From Gammaproteobacteria bacterium (GTDB lineage: Bacteria > Pseudomonadota > Gammaproteobacteria > Steroidobacterales > Rariloculaceae), in NCBI GenBank assembly GCA_036381015.1, contig DASVDR010000024.1:1-64000 (forward strand): a stretch of 64,000 nucleotides of DNA, read 5' to 3'. Below, in pieces: positions 1 to 10,218 of this stretch. The notes under the pieces are model-generated. The model worked only from the letters and a program-made list of their open reading frames with translations. It was not told where the DNA came from and did not search any database. The position numbers and the translations under genes were made by a program. The number at the start of each line of letters is the position of its first letter. Position 1 is the first letter of the stretch.

Positions 1-1
1 C

Positions 2-562
2 ACGATGGGCATCGTGAGCGCCACGGGCCGCGGCGATCTCGGCGTCGCGAACTTCGAGGACTTCATTCAAACCGACGCGGCGATCAACGTCGGCAACTCC
101 GGCGGTGCGCTGGTGAACAGCCGCGGCGAGCTGGTCGGGATCAACACCGCGGTTCCCGACCGTACGAATCGTAGGCCGCCGGAGGGGATCGGCTTCGCGA
201 TTCCCGTGAACCTCGTGCGCGGCGTCATGGCGCAGCTGATCGAGCACGGGCGGGTGATCCGCGGCTATCTCGGCGTCGACACCGTCGAGCTGCCGCCGGC
301 CTATGCGCGCCGGTACGGGATCGAGGGCTGGGCCGTGCAGGTCACCGACGTCACCGGGCCGGCTGCCGCGGCCGGCATCCTGCCCGGCGACATTCTCACG
401 CACATCGACGGCCAGCGCGTGCTGCGCCAGCGCCAGGCGATGAGCCTCGTCGCCGGTGCGCAGCCCGGCGAGCACGTCAAGATCACGGTCCTCCGGCCCG
501 GGGGCGTCGTCCTCGAGACCGAGGCCGTGCTCGACGACCGGGGCCTCCGCCCGGGCAGCTGA
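2..562 (+). CDS. HtrA/Deg-family serine endoprotease, C-terminal part (cut by window edge)
   Basis: This is the C-terminal ~187 residues of a periplasmic trypsin-like protease of the DegS/DegQ type; the reading frame is open at the left edge, so the His and Asp of the triad lie outside. The catalytic serine motif GNSGGAL is visible about 38 residues in, followed by [11 protein letters not shown], which closes the protease domain. One PDZ domain follows ([10 protein letters not shown] through [14 protein letters not shown]). The protein stops after this single PDZ, which favours a DegS-like architecture over two-PDZ DegP/DegQ. It converges on murA with a gap of 13 bp. A second HtrA gene at 40060-41430 carries two PDZ domains, so the two are paralogues with probably different roles in envelope stress. 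The family is certain; DegS versus DegQ is inferred from the PDZ count. Confidence 0.9.
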   Translation, partial: TMGIVSATGRGDLGVANFEDFIQTDAAINVGNSGGALVNSRGELVGINTAVPDRTNRRPPEGIGFAIPVNLVRGVMAQLIEHGRVIRGYLGVDTVELPPAYARRYGIEGWAVQVTDVTGPAAAAGILPGDILTHIDGQRVLRQRQAMSLVAGAQPGEHVKITVLRPGGVVLETEAVLDDRGLRPGS

Positions 563-575
563 CGCGAGCCGCAGC

Positions 576-1892
<1,317 letters not shown>

Positions 1893-1918
1893 TCAGCCGG
1901 ACCGGCGCCCGGGCGCGG

Positions 1919-2161
1919 TCATCCGCCGTCCGCCTGCCATTCCTCGGGCGTGAACGTTCTCACGGCGAGGGCGTGGATTTCCCGCCCGACGCGCTCGCCG
2001 AGCGCCGCATAGACGATCCGATGGCGGGCGACGCTGCGCTTGCCCTCGAAGACGGGACTGACGACGACCGCCTCGTAGTGCCCGAGGCCGTCCGTGCGCA
2101 CCTCGGCCTGGCTGTCCGGCACGTTCTGCTCGATCAGGGCTGCGATGTCCTTGGGGTCCAT
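1919..2161 (-). CDS. ibaG: BolA/IbaG family iron-sulfur metabolism protein
   Basis: This small (80 aa) BolA-fold protein belongs to the IbaG (YrbA) branch, whose members partner monothiol glutaredoxins in binding or moving [2Fe-2S] clusters. Features include an N-terminal helix (DPKDIAALIEQNVPDSQ), the central VRTDGLGHYEAVVVSPVFEGK strand region, and KRSVARHRIVYAALGE with the conserved H-R-hydrophobic helix. The ATG at 2161 gives the expected length. It precedes murA in the same direction, a linkage found widely in gammaproteobacteria. Assignment to IbaG rather than BolA proper rests on size and the murA neighbour. Confidence 0.9.
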   Translation of the reverse strand: MDPKDIAALIEQNVPDSQAEVRTDGLGHYEAVVVSPVFEGKRSVARHRIVYAALGERVGREIHALAVRTFTPEEWQADGG

Positions 2162-2378
2162 ACCCGTTGCTCCCGGCGGCCCGCCGAGGGCGCCGAGGCC
2201 GTATCGGCCGCAACACCTCTGCTTCGCGGTGCGCGGCTAGTCTAGTGGCGCGTCACGGCCAAATCCAGGCGGCTCGGCGGCGAAGGTCGACCGCGGTGCG
2301 CGGCTTCGTTGCGGCTCGCAGGCGGCCTCGGCCGCGCTCCGCGTGCGCTTCGTCCCGGGCCGGCCCGGCGATTGCGGG

Positions 2379-2384
2379 TAGAAT
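2379..2384 (+). promoter_or_regulatory. Possible -10 element upstream of lptC
   Basis: The hexamer TAGAAT lies 46 bp upstream of the lptC GTG start, in the gap between divergent ibaG and lptC. No clear -35 partner is visible in the very GC-rich sequence before it, so this is a weak call based on AT content and position only. A G-rich ribosome binding site (ggggggct) follows at about 2412-2419. Confidence 0.3.
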
Positions 2385-2429
2385 GCTTCGTTCGGATTTA
2401 CTCGAGCACCTCGGGGGGCTGCGCACTAC

Positions 2430-2993
2430 GTGTACAAACGTCTTCGGAACGCCCTGGCCCTGTGCCTGCTGATCGCGGCGGCCGCGGGCACGTGGTATTG
2501 GAGCCGCCCGCAAGCGCCGCCCCCGGCCCCGCCGGAGCCGGGCGACAACCCGCCGGGGTATTACGTGCGCGACGCCGTCATCCTCGAGACGGGCGAAGAC
2601 GGCCGCGCGCTCTATCGCGTGCATGCCGAGCTCGCGCAGGAGCGTCCGGAGGACGGCGCGCTGCTGCTCGAAGGCGTCCGCGTCGAGTACCAGTCCGAGG
2701 AGCAGATCCCGTGGCGCGTCCGGGCCGCGCGGGCGCAAGCGTCGACCGAGGGCTCGGCGCTCGAGCTCGAAGGCGACGTCGAGCTCGCGCGCGATCCGGT
2801 GGACGACGGCGCCGGGACGCTGATTCGAACAGAGCATCTGGTGCTCCTCCCGGAGCAGCACCTCGCGCGCGCGGACGGCAACGTGAGCATCACCGTCGAC
2901 GGCAGCACTCTCGAGGCGGTCGGGCTCCGGGCGTTCTTGAAGGAGGATCGCGTGGAGCTAGAATCGAACGTGCATGGCCGCTTTCAGCCGTAA
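2430..2993 (+). CDS. lptC: LPS export protein LptC
   Basis: LptC is a bitopic inner-membrane protein that takes LPS from the LptB2FG extractor and passes it to LptA. The 187-residue product has one N-terminal membrane anchor (about residues 8-24, LALCLLIAAAAGTWYW), a Pro-rich linker, then the beta-jellyroll periplasmic domain (YYVRDAVI..., ALYRVHAELAQ, VDGSTLEAVGLRAFLKEDRVEL). Sequence conservation is low, as is usual for LptC, so the call leans on domain layout plus overlap with lptA. The start is GTG at 2430, preceded by a G-rich ribosome binding site. The usual kdsC/kdsD genes before lptC are absent; ibaG-murA lies upstream on the other strand instead. Confidence 0.92.
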   Translation: MYKRLRNALALCLLIAAAAGTWYWSRPQAPPPAPPEPGDNPPGYYVRDAVILETGEDGRALYRVHAELAQERPEDGALLLEGVRVEYQSEEQIPWRVRAARAQASTEGSALELEGDVELARDPVDDGAGTLIRTEHLVLLPEQHLARADGNVSITVDGSTLEAVGLRAFLKEDRVELESNVHGRFQP

Positions 2994-3600
2994 GCTCGGG
3001 ACGCTGCTCCTCGTTGCGCTCGCCGGGCTCGGCGCCGGCTGGGCGCAGGAGCCGCTCGTCCCCGCGGGCTCCGATCTCGTGGTCGAGTTCGACAATTTCA
3101 CCTACCACGGCGATACGAGCCGCGTCGATTTCACCGGCCTGCGGCTCAGCCAGGGCGACATCACGGTCGAAGCCGACAGCGGATCGGCGAACGAGCTGAA
3201 TTACGAGCGCAGCGAATGGCGTCTGTCGGGGAACGTGCGCATCGCGGGCGGCGCGGTCCGGCTCGAAGGGAGCAGCGCGGTGTTCTCGATTCGCGAAAAG
3301 CAATTGCAGCAGCTCGAGCTGCGCGGCGATCCGGCGACGTTCGAGGAAGTCGAAGCCGGTGAATCCGGCGGGGCGAAAGGCACGGCGAGCCGCATCGTGT
3401 ACGACGCGGCCGGCGGCCGCTTGAGCCTGCTCGAGAATGCCTGGCTCAGCCTCGGCTCGAACGAGATCGCCGGCTGCGACTTGATCTACGATATCGACGA
3501 GGAAACGTTTCGCTCCGGCTCGACGGAGTGCGATCGGCAGTTCCGGATCACGGTATCGCCGGCCGAAAACGAAGACGCCGACGACGCGTCTCCGCCATGA
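2974..3600 (+). CDS. lptA: LPS transport periplasmic protein LptA
   Basis: LptA forms the periplasmic bridge that carries LPS from LptC to LptD. The 208-aa precursor has a signal peptide ([20 protein letters not shown], cleavage likely after AGWA) followed by an OstA-like beta-jellyroll repeat pattern: [59 protein letters not shown]. The acidic tail ([11 protein letters not shown]) is dispensable-looking. It overlaps lptC by 20 bp, and its TGA overlaps the lptB ATG in an ATGA arrangement, implying translational coupling. Family and role are secure from order lptC-lptA-lptB. Confidence 0.93.
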   Translation: MAAFSRKLGTLLLVALAGLGAGWAQEPLVPAGSDLVVEFDNFTYHGDTSRVDFTGLRLSQGDITVEADSGSANELNYERSEWRLSGNVRIAGGAVRLEGSSAVFSIREKQLQQLELRGDPATFEEVEAGESGGAKGTASRIVYDAAGGRLSLLENAWLSLGSNEIAGCDLIYDIDEETFRSGSTECDRQFRITVSPAENEDADDASPP

Positions 3601-4322
3601 GCAAGCTGGAGGCCGTCGGTATCGCGAAGCGTTACCGAATGCGGCAAGTGGTCAACGATCTGTCCCTGTCGATCGAAAGCGGCGACGTCGTGGGCCTGCT
3701 CGGCCCGAACGGCGCCGGGAAGACGACGGCGTTTTACATGATCGTCGGCCTCATCGGCTGCGATCGCGGCACGATCGTGCTGAACGGCCGGGACGTCACG
3801 CGTCTTCCGGTCCATCGGCGTGCGCGGCTGGGACTGGGTTATCTTCCGCAGGAAGCTTCGGTTTTCCGCAAGCTGACGGTCGCCGATAATATCCGAGCGA
3901 TCCTCCAGATCAGAAAAGATCTGGATCGGGCGGCTCGTCAGACTCTGCTGGAAGAGCTCATGGAGGAGCTGCACATCAGTCACGTCCGCGACAGCCTGGG
4001 CATCAGCCTCTCCGGTGGGGAGCGCCGGCGTGTGGAAATTGCGCGGGCGCTCGCGGCGGAGCCCAAGTTCGTGCTGCTGGACGAGCCGTTCGCCGGCGTC
4101 GACCCGATCTCGGTTCTCGACATCCAGCGCATCATCAGGCACTTGAGCCAGCGCGGAATTGGAGTCTTGATAACCGATCACAATGTCAGGGAGACGCTTG
4201 GAATCTGCGGCTATGCTTATATCCTGAACAACGGAGAGCTGATGGCACGAGGCACGCCGGAGGAGATTCTGAGTAATCGCAGCGTGCGCGAAGTCTATCT
4301 CGGAGAAGGATTCTCGCTTTAA
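3597..4322 (+). CDS. lptB: LPS export ABC transporter ATP-binding protein LptB
   Basis: LptB is the cytoplasmic ATPase that powers LPS extraction by LptB2FGC. The 241-residue product shows Walker [10 protein letters not shown] (residues 36-44), Q-loop [12 protein letters not shown], signature [15 protein letters not shown], Walker B FVLLDEP and switch His in [11 protein letters not shown]. The ATG at 3597 overlaps the lptA stop; a longer frame upstream begins with an Arg-rich stretch that overlaps lptA and is rejected. rpoN follows after 8 bp. All motifs needed for catalysis are present. Confidence 0.98.
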   Translation: MSKLEAVGIAKRYRMRQVVNDLSLSIESGDVVGLLGPNGAGKTTAFYMIVGLIGCDRGTIVLNGRDVTRLPVHRRARLGLGYLPQEASVFRKLTVADNIRAILQIRKDLDRAARQTLLEELMEELHISHVRDSLGISLSGGERRRVEIARALAAEPKFVLLDEPFAGVDPISVLDIQRIIRHLSQRGIGVLITDHNVRETLGICGYAYILNNGELMARGTPEEILSNRSVREVYLGEGFSL

Positions 4323-4330
4323 CCGAAGTC

Positions 4331-5779
4331 ATGCTGAAACCGTCGCTGCAACTGAGGCTGAGCCAGCAGCTCACGATGACGCCGCAGCTGCAGCAGGCGA
4401 TCCGCCTGCTGCAGCTGCCCGTCATGGAGTTGCAGACGCAGATTCAGGAGGCGCTCGATCAGAACGTAATGCTCGAGATCGACGAGGCGGCCACGGCGGA
4501 AGCGGAGCCGTCGACCGCGGCCGACGGCGAGGCGGTCGACGTCGCCGACGTCGACGCGGGCGAGAGCGGCGACGACTTCGCCGAGATGACGACCGTCTCG
4601 GAGACGGAATGGGAAGACGTGCAGCGCACGGGACCTTCGGAGGCGCCGCGCAGCAGTGAGCCTCGCTCCACTTTCGAATACGCGGACCGCTCGAACGAGA
4701 CCCTCGGCGACCACCTGCTATGGCAGCTCGAGCTCGAGCGCTTCGACGCCAGATCGCGCGCGATCGGCGAGGCGATCATCGACGCGATCAACGACGACGG
4801 CTACCTCACCGACGACCTCGACACGATCCGAACCACGCTCGCGCCGGATCTGCTCGCCTCCGTCGAGGAAATCGAGAGGGTGCTGCAGCGCATCCAGCGC
4901 TTCGATCCTGCCGGCGTCGGCGCGCGCTCGGTCAGCGAGTGCATTCTGCTTCAGCTCGAGCAGCTTGCCGCCGATACGCCCGGCCTCGAGCTCGCGCGGG
5001 CGATCGCGGCAGAGCATCTCGAGCTGGTCGCGGAGCACCAATACGCCGCGTTGAAGCGGTTGCTGAAAGCCTCCGACGGCGACATCGAGTGCGCGCTCGC
5101 GCTCGTGCGCTCGTGTCATCCGCGCCCCGGCGCGTCGGTGTACGCTCCGGCCGCCGAGTACATCGTTCCCGACGTCTTCGTCAGGAGGAGCGACGGCAAC
5201 TGGGTCGTGGAGCTGAACGGGTCGATCGCCCCGCAGCTGCGTGTGAACCAGGTCTACGCGAGCTCGCTCGGGCGGGGCGACGAGTACGACGTGCTGCGCA
5301 CGCAGCTCCAGGAAGCCCGCTGGCTGATCCGCAGCCTCGAGATCCGCAACGAGACGCTGCTCAAGGTCGCGATGACGATCGTGCAGCGACAAACGGAGTT
5401 TCTCGAGAAGGGCGAGGAGCACATGCGGCCGATGGTGCTGAGGGACGTCGCGGAGGCGATCCAGATGCACGAGTCCACCGTCTCGCGCGTCACCACCGGG
5501 AAATACATGCACACGCCTCGCGGCGTGTTCGAGTTCCGCTACTTCTTCTCGAGCCATTTGTCGAGCGACGACGGAGAGCAGTCCTCGACGGCCGTGCGCG
5601 CCAAGATTCGCAAGCTGGTGGCCGCCGAGGATCCGGAGAAGCCGCTCAGCGACAATCAGATCGCCCGCATTCTGTCCGACGAAGGCATCAAGGTCGCGCG
5701 TCGCACGATCGCCAAGTACCGGGAAGCCTTGAACATTCCGTCCTCGAGCGACCGCAAGCGCAGCAAGCTTGCGGGCTGA
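4331..5779 (+). CDS. rpoN: RNA polymerase sigma-54 factor RpoN
   Basis: Sigma-54 directs polymerase to -24/-12 promoters and depends on enhancer-binding AAA+ activators; it governs nitrogen, motility and stress genes. The 482-aa protein has the Gln/Leu-rich region I (LRLSQQLTMTPQLQQAIRLL), an acidic region II with many Asp/Glu (residues ~50-110), the core-binding region III and a C-terminal RpoN box ARRTIAKYRE at about residues 456-465. It begins 8 bp after lptB, so it is probably co-transcribed, and it leads into hpf-ptsN-rapZ, the standard gammaproteobacterial order. Confidence 0.98.
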   Translation: MLKPSLQLRLSQQLTMTPQLQQAIRLLQLPVMELQTQIQEALDQNVMLEIDEAATAEAEPSTAADGEAVDVADVDAGESGDDFAEMTTVSETEWEDVQRTGPSEAPRSSEPRSTFEYADRSNETLGDHLLWQLELERFDARSRAIGEAIIDAINDDGYLTDDLDTIRTTLAPDLLASVEEIERVLQRIQRFDPAGVGARSVSECILLQLEQLAADTPGLELARAIAAEHLELVAEHQYAALKRLLKASDGDIECALALVRSCHPRPGASVYAPAAEYIVPDVFVRRSDGNWVVELNGSIAPQLRVNQVYASSLGRGDEYDVLRTQLQEARWLIRSLEIRNETLLKVAMTIVQRQTEFLEKGEEHMRPMVLRDVAEAIQMHESTVSRVTTGKYMHTPRGVFEFRYFFSSHLSSDDGEQSSTAVRAKIRKLVAAEDPEKPLSDNQIARILSDEGIKVARRTIAKYREALNIPSSSDRKRSKLAG

Positions 5780-5811
5780 GGCGGCAGTCACGGCGAGAAG
5801 GAGCCCATTCC

Positions 5812-6129
5812 ATGGAGTTGACGGTGACCGGGCATCACATCGACATCACGAACGCGCTTCGCGAATACGTCGGCACGAAGCTCAGCAGGCTCGAGCGGCA
5901 CTTCGACCACATGACCGACATCCACTGCGTCCTGACCGTGGAGAAGCTCGTGCACAAGGCCGAGGCGACGATCCATGTCGGGGGCGCGACGATCCACGCC
6001 GAAGCAGCCGACGGCGACATGTATGCGGCCATCGACACCCTCGCCGACAAGCTCGATCGCCAGGTGACGAAGCACAAGGAGAAGGTCACCGATCACCATG
6101 CTCGCGAAGTGGAGAAGCCCCGCGGCTAG
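5812..6129 (+). CDS. hpf: Ribosome hibernation promoting factor (HPF/YfiA family, short form)
   Basis: HPF binds the 30S decoding centre in stationary phase and helps form inactive 100S ribosomes. The 105-aa length marks the short form used together with RMF. It opens with MELTVTGHHIDITNALREYV and contains the basic helix DKLDRQVTKHKEKVTDHH. The ATG at 5812 is chosen because an AGAAGGAG ribosome binding site lies 9-16 bp upstream and because the protein then matches family length; a longer open frame upstream is an rpoN shadow. Its end overlaps the ptsN start by 32 bp. Confidence 0.96.
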   Translation: MELTVTGHHIDITNALREYVGTKLSRLERHFDHMTDIHCVLTVEKLVHKAEATIHVGGATIHAEAADGDMYAAIDTLADKLDRQVTKHKEKVTDHHAREVEKPRG

Positions 6130-6637
6130 GCCGGCTGCGGAGCGGCAGCCCGTGGACGTCGCGGCCATCCTGAAGCCGCGGAGCGTTCGCACCGGAGTCG
6201 AGGCGGGCAGCAAGAAGGCTGCGCTCGAAGTCGTCAGCGAGATGCTCGCCGACGCCGTGGCGGGGCCTAGCGCGGCGGAGGTGCTGGACGGGCTCGCGAG
6301 CCGCGAGCGCCTCGGCTGCACGTCCGTCGGCGGCGGCGCCGCGATACCGCATGCGCGCCTGGCCGGGCTCGACGAGGGCGCGGCCGCGTTCCTGAAGCTT
6401 GCCGAGCCCGTCGACTTCGATGCGCCGGACGGCGTGGCCGTCGATCTGCTGCTCGGCGTGCTCCTGCCCGAGGAGCCCGAGACGACCGATGCGGAGGAGA
6501 TCGCCGTCATCGCACGCGGGCTGCAGGATCCGAAGCTGCAAGCGGAGCTGCGGGCGTCGGACGATCCCGACGCGCTGCGCCAGCTCCTGATCGAGCGGCT
6601 CGCGCCCGGCGCCCGAAACGGGACACACGGCGGCTAG
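6098..6637 (+). CDS. ptsN: PTS-Ntr EIIA component PtsN
   Basis: PtsN (EIIA-Ntr) is the terminal phosphoacceptor of the nitrogen phosphotransferase system. It regulates potassium transport and other targets according to its phosphorylation state and transports no sugar itself. The 179-aa product has the PTS EIIA type-2 fold with the phosphorylated histidine at H85 in GGGAAIPHARL. The ATG at 6098 overlaps hpf by 32 bp; a later GTG at 6151 would remove an unconserved Arg/Ala-rich leader and is a possible alternative start. rapZ follows within 4 bp. The acceptor motif and rpoN neighbourhood make the call secure. Confidence 0.95.
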   Translation: MLAKWRSPAARPAAERQPVDVAAILKPRSVRTGVEAGSKKAALEVVSEMLADAVAGPSAAEVLDGLASRERLGCTSVGGGAAIPHARLAGLDEGAAAFLKLAEPVDFDAPDGVAVDLLLGVLLPEEPETTDAEEIAVIARGLQDPKLQAELRASDDPDALRQLLIERLAPGARNGTHGG

Positions 6638-6641
6638 CGGC

Positions 6642-7499
6642 GTGCGGCTCGTCATCGTCAGCGGACTGTCCGGCTCCGGCAAGAGCGTCGCGCTGCATTT
6701 GCTCGAGGATCTCGGCTTCTACTGCATCGACAACATCCCGGTCGGGCTCCTGCGCTCGTTCGTCGAGGAGATCCTGCTCGCGAACGACGGCAGCTTCACG
6801 GACGTCGGCGTCGGCCTCGACGCGCGCAACCGTCCGTCCGACATCGAGCAGCTGCCGGCGCTCACGAAGAAGCTGCGCGCCGACGGCGTCGAATGCGAGA
6901 TCATCTTCCTGCAGGCGGCCGACGACGTGCTGCTCTCGCGTTTCAGCGAGACGCGCCGGAAGCACCCGTTGACGAACGCGGCCGTGAGCCTGCGCGAGGC
7001 CATCGCGAAGGAACGCGAGCTGCTCGGCCCGATCATCGACGCCGCGGATCTGATCGTCGACACGACGGGCACCACGGCGTACGCGCTGCGCGAGCGGATT
7101 CGCGACCGCATCGGCAAGAAGGAGACCGGCGCGCTCTCGATCCTGATCGAATCCTTCGGCTACAAGCACGGGCTGCCGCCGGACGCCGATTTCGTCTTCG
7201 ACGTGCGCTGTCTGCCGAACCCGTACTGGGAGACGCAGCTGCGACCGCTGAGCGGCCGGGATCCCGAGGTCGTCGCCTTCCTCGACGCACAGCCGCTCGT
7301 GCAGGAGATGATCCGCAACATCGTCGATTTTCTCGAGCGCTGGATTCCGCGCTACCAGGATTTTCAGCGGTCGTATCTGACGGTAGCGATCGGCTGCACG
7401 GGCGGTCAGCATCGATCGGTCTACGTGGCCGAGGCCGTCGCAAGGATGCTGCGCGCGCGCCACGAATCCATCCAGACCCGCCATCACGAGCTGCCGTAG
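6642..7499 (+). CDS. rapZ: RNase adapter protein RapZ
   Basis: RapZ is a P-loop protein that, in Enterobacteria, binds small RNA GlmZ and delivers it to RNase E, linking amino-sugar supply to glmS expression. The 285-aa protein has Walker A GLSGSGKS (residues 8-15), a Walker B-like DAADLIVDTTG, and the family signature IGCTGGQHRSVYVAE near the C-terminus, followed by a basic tail. The start is GTG at 6642, four bases after ptsN. The hprK, ptsH and ptsI genes that some gammaproteobacteria carry around rapZ are absent here; mgtE follows directly. Target RNAs in this organism cannot be judged from the window. Confidence 0.96.
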   Translation: MRLVIVSGLSGSGKSVALHLLEDLGFYCIDNIPVGLLRSFVEEILLANDGSFTDVGVGLDARNRPSDIEQLPALTKKLRADGVECEIIFLQAADDVLLSRFSETRRKHPLTNAAVSLREAIAKERELLGPIIDAADLIVDTTGTTAYALRERIRDRIGKKETGALSILIESFGYKHGLPPDADFVFDVRCLPNPYWETQLRPLSGRDPEVVAFLDAQPLVQEMIRNIVDFLERWIPRYQDFQRSYLTVAIGCTGGQHRSVYVAEAVARMLRARHESIQTRHHELP

Positions 7500-7569
7500 G
7501 CGGCGTACTGGGCATCGTGAAGACCGCGCCGGCGACATCGCGCCCCGCCAACGCCGAAACGGGCCACGC

Positions 7570-8916
7570 GTGAGCGAGACCGCGCGCGCGACGCCCCTGG
7601 AGATCCTGCGCGAGGCGCTCGATACGGGAGCGCTCCGGCAAGTCTCGAGAATGATCGCGGCCTTGAATCCCGCCGAGATCGCCCGCCTGCTCGAGTCCCT
7701 GCCCTTCACGCAACGGGCCCTCGTCTGGGAGCTCGTGGACCGGAACGAGGAAGGCGACGTGCTCGTCCACCTCAACGACGAGGTGCGCGGCAGCCTGATG
7801 CGCGGCATGGCGAGCGAGGAGATCGTCGCCGCGGTCGCGAACCTCGATCTCGACGATCTCGCGGATCTCGTCGCGGAGCTTCCGGAAACAGTCAAGCAGG
7901 AGGTCGTCCGCTCTCTCGACTCGAGCGACCGGCTGCGGCTGCAAACGGTGCTGAGCTACGACGAGGACAGCGCCGGCGGCCTGATGAACCCGGATACGGT
8001 CACCGTCCGAGGCGACGTGACCGTGGAGGTGGTTCTGCGGTATTTGAGAATGCGCGGCGAGCTTCCCCCGGGCACGGACGCGCTGTTCGTCGTCGGACGC
8101 GACGGCACCTATTGCGGCACGTTGTTCATCACGAAGCTTCTGACGGCGGACCCGGAGCAAACCGTCGCGGAGCTGATGGAGACGGACGTGCCGCCGATAC
8201 CGGCGGACTTGCCGGCCGGCGAGGTGGCGCAGCAGTTCGAGAACTTCGACCTCGTCTCGGCCGCCGTCACGACGAAGGACGGCAAGCTGATCGGCCGGAT
8301 CACCGTCGACGACGTGGTCGACGTCATCCGCGAAGAGGCGGACCGGTCGGTGCTCGGCATGGCGGGCCTCGACGAGGAGGAGGACATGTTCGCGCCGATC
8401 GGGCGCAGCGCACGGCGCCGCTCCGTCTGGATCGGCGTGAACGTCGGCACCGCGTTTCTCGCCGCCTGGGTCGCCGGGTTGTTCGAGGCGACGCTCGAGG
8501 AGGTCGTGATGCTCGCGGTGCTGATGCCGATCGTGCCGAGCATGGGGGGCGTCGCGGGCACGCAGACGATGGTCCTGATCATCCGGGCACTCGCGCTCGG
8601 TCAGATCGACCGCGCGAACGCGCGCTGGCTGCTACGCCGCGAGCTCGGCGTTGCGCTGTTGAACGGGCTCGCGTGGGCGGCGCTCGTCGCGCTGATCGCG
8701 AGCTGGTGGTTCGACACGTGGGCGATCGGCCTCGTCATCGCGCTCGCGCTCACCATCAATCTGCTGTCCGGCGCGGCGTCCGGCTTCGCGGTCCCGCTGC
8801 TGCTCAGAAAGCTCGGCGTCGACCCGGCCATCGCCGGCGGCGTCGTGCTGATCATGATCACGGACGTGATCGGCCTCGTCGCGTTCCTCGGCATCGGCAC
8901 GCTGATCCTCACCTGA
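7570..8916 (+). CDS. mgtE: Magnesium transporter MgtE
   Basis: MgtE is a dimeric magnesium channel gated by cytosolic magnesium. The 448-aa protein has the N domain of superhelical repeats (to ~residue 130, EEIVAAVANLDLDDLADLVAEL), two CBS domains (MNPDTVTVRGDVTVEVVLRY; DGKLIGRITVDDVVDVI) and five C-terminal membrane segments starting around residue 285 (WIGVNVGTAFLAAWVAGL). The motif VPSMGGVAGTQTMV in the pore region is characteristic. The start is GTG at 7570. The gene ends within a 50-bp perfect-looking hairpin that separates it from the convergent patatin gene. Its place after rapZ resembles Xanthomonas-type PTS clusters. Confidence 0.97.
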   Translation: MSETARATPLEILREALDTGALRQVSRMIAALNPAEIARLLESLPFTQRALVWELVDRNEEGDVLVHLNDEVRGSLMRGMASEEIVAAVANLDLDDLADLVAELPETVKQEVVRSLDSSDRLRLQTVLSYDEDSAGGLMNPDTVTVRGDVTVEVVLRYLRMRGELPPGTDALFVVGRDGTYCGTLFITKLLTADPEQTVAELMETDVPPIPADLPAGEVAQQFENFDLVSAAVTTKDGKLIGRITVDDVVDVIREEADRSVLGMAGLDEEEDMFAPIGRSARRRSVWIGVNVGTAFLAAWVAGLFEATLEEVVMLAVLMPIVPSMGGVAGTQTMVLIIRALALGQIDRANARWLLRRELGVALLNGLAWAALVALIASWWFDTWAIGLVIALALTINLLSGAASGFAVPLLLRKLGVDPAIAGGVVLIMITDVIGLVAFLGIGTLILT

Positions 8917-8965
8917 AAAAGGTGTCAGACACCATTTTCCGAAAAATGGTGTCTAACACCTTTTT
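8916..8965. terminator. Large bidirectional hairpin terminator built on GGTGTCAGACACC
   Basis: Two arms, 8916-8938 and 8942-8965, are reverse complements over about 23 bp with one or two mismatches and a 3-nt turn (CCG). Each arm begins with A5 and ends in T runs, so transcripts from both mgtE and the convergent patatin gene (ending at 8972) would fold a stem followed by U residues. Each arm contains the 13-mer GGTGTCWGACACC or a close variant, also seen twice at 53454-53487, so this is both a terminator and a member of a repeat family. Confidence 0.8.
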
Positions 8966-8971
8966 GCGGGG

Positions 8972-10174
8972 TTACTGCTCGAGCTGCTCTTTCAGGTACT
9001 TCGGGGCGTCGAGGGTCTCGATCGGCTCGTCGAGCAGGAATGCGCGGAGATCCTGCTCCATCGCCATCGCGTCGCGGTAGCCCATCGCGATCAGCTCCTG
9101 CGTGAAGCCCGACTCGAACAGCAGGTAGCTCGTGAGCTGCATGCCGCCGCGGCTGAAAGCGCCGACGCCGCGCAGCAGCACGCGAACCGCCCGCGGCAGC
9201 TCGTGGACGTACGCCGTCGCGACTGCCCGCAGATCCTCTTTCGGCACGACGATCAGCGTCTTCAGCGGCCGAACGTCGTGAATCGGCGGACGCAGTCGGC
9301 CGGGGCCGAGCTGCGCGAGGATCATGTTGATGCGCGTGAGCCGCTCGAGATCGGCATACAGCCCGTCCATGAACAGCGTGTCGAGCATGTAGCCCGCGAG
9401 GTGGCCGAGGGTCGGCACCTCCGGCACGAAGTCGGGGCTCGGCTCCGGATCGGGCTGCTCCTCGCGGACGCCGATCACGAGCAGCCGATCGGCGCCGAGA
9501 TGGATCGCGGCGCTGAGCGGCGCCGGATGCCGCATCGAGCCGTCGCCGTAATATTCCCCGCCGAGCCGCACGGGCGGAAAGACGAACGGGACGGCCGCGC
9601 TCGCGAGCAGATGATCCACCTCGATCTTCGCAGGCCGCCCGATCCGCCGGACGCGCTCCCACGGCTGCATGCCCGGCCGCGCTTGGAAGAACGTGACCGA
9701 GCGCGCGGACGTGTAGGCCGACGCGGTGACCGCGAGCGCCTCGAGGTAGCCCCGGTCGATCGCGCGCGTGATCGAGCCGCGCGGAATGCGCCGGCGCAGC
9801 AGCTCGCGCAACGGCGTATTGTCGAGCAGCGATCGAGGATTGCGCACGCCGAGCCCGCCGAAGACGATGGCCGCGAACCAATGCAGGCTCGACTTCAACA
9901 TCGTCCAGCTGTCGCTGCGGTAGACCTGCGACACCTCGAAGTTCGCCCACACGCGCTCCATCTCGGAGACCGCGCGCTCGAAGTTACCGGCGCGGCTCGC
10001 GAGCACCGCGGCGTTGATCGCGCCGGCGGAGGTGCCGGAGATGATCGAGAAAGGGTTCACCGAAGGGTTCGGCAACAGCTGCGCGACGGCCTTGAGCACG
10101 CCCACCTGATAGGCGCCGCGGGCACCCGCGCCGGGCAGAATCAACGCCTTCCGCTCCCTAGCGTGCGCGGCCAT
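8972..10174 (-). CDS. Patatin-like phospholipase family protein
   Basis: This 400-residue predicted lipid acyl hydrolase has a Ser-Asp dyad. Visible motifs are the oxyanion-hole glycines LPGAGARGAYQVGVL (residues 13-27), nucleophile elbow GTSAG with Ser49, and the dyad aspartate in YYGDGSMRHPAPLSAAI. There is no signal peptide and no convincing membrane segment, so it probably acts in the cytoplasm or on the inner membrane face. The long C-terminal half (from ~residue 250) has ARG-rich helices and is less conserved. It is convergent with mgtE across a hairpin and lies 44 bp downstream of pyk on the same strand. The substrate (phospholipid or storage lipid) is unknown. Confidence 0.9.
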   Translation of the reverse strand: MAAHARERKALILPGAGARGAYQVGVLKAVAQLLPNPSVNPFSIISGTSAGAINAAVLASRAGNFERAVSEMERVWANFEVSQVYRSDSWTMLKSSLHWFAAIVFGGLGVRNPRSLLDNTPLRELLRRRIPRGSITRAIDRGYLEALAVTASAYTSARSVTFFQARPGMQPWERVRRIGRPAKIEVDHLLASAAVPFVFPPVRLGGEYYGDGSMRHPAPLSAAIHLGADRLLVIGVREEQPDPEPSPDFVPEVPTLGHLAGYMLDTLFMDGLYADLERLTRINMILAQLGPGRLRPPIHDVRPLKTLIVVPKEDLRAVATAYVHELPRAVRVLLRGVGAFSRGGMQLTSYLLFESGFTQELIAMGYRDAMAMEQDLRAFLLDEPIETLDAPKYLKEQLEQ

Positions 10175-10218
10175 CCCGGCGCCCGCCGAAAAGGCTGCTC
10201 CCCGCGCTCACCCGGCCG

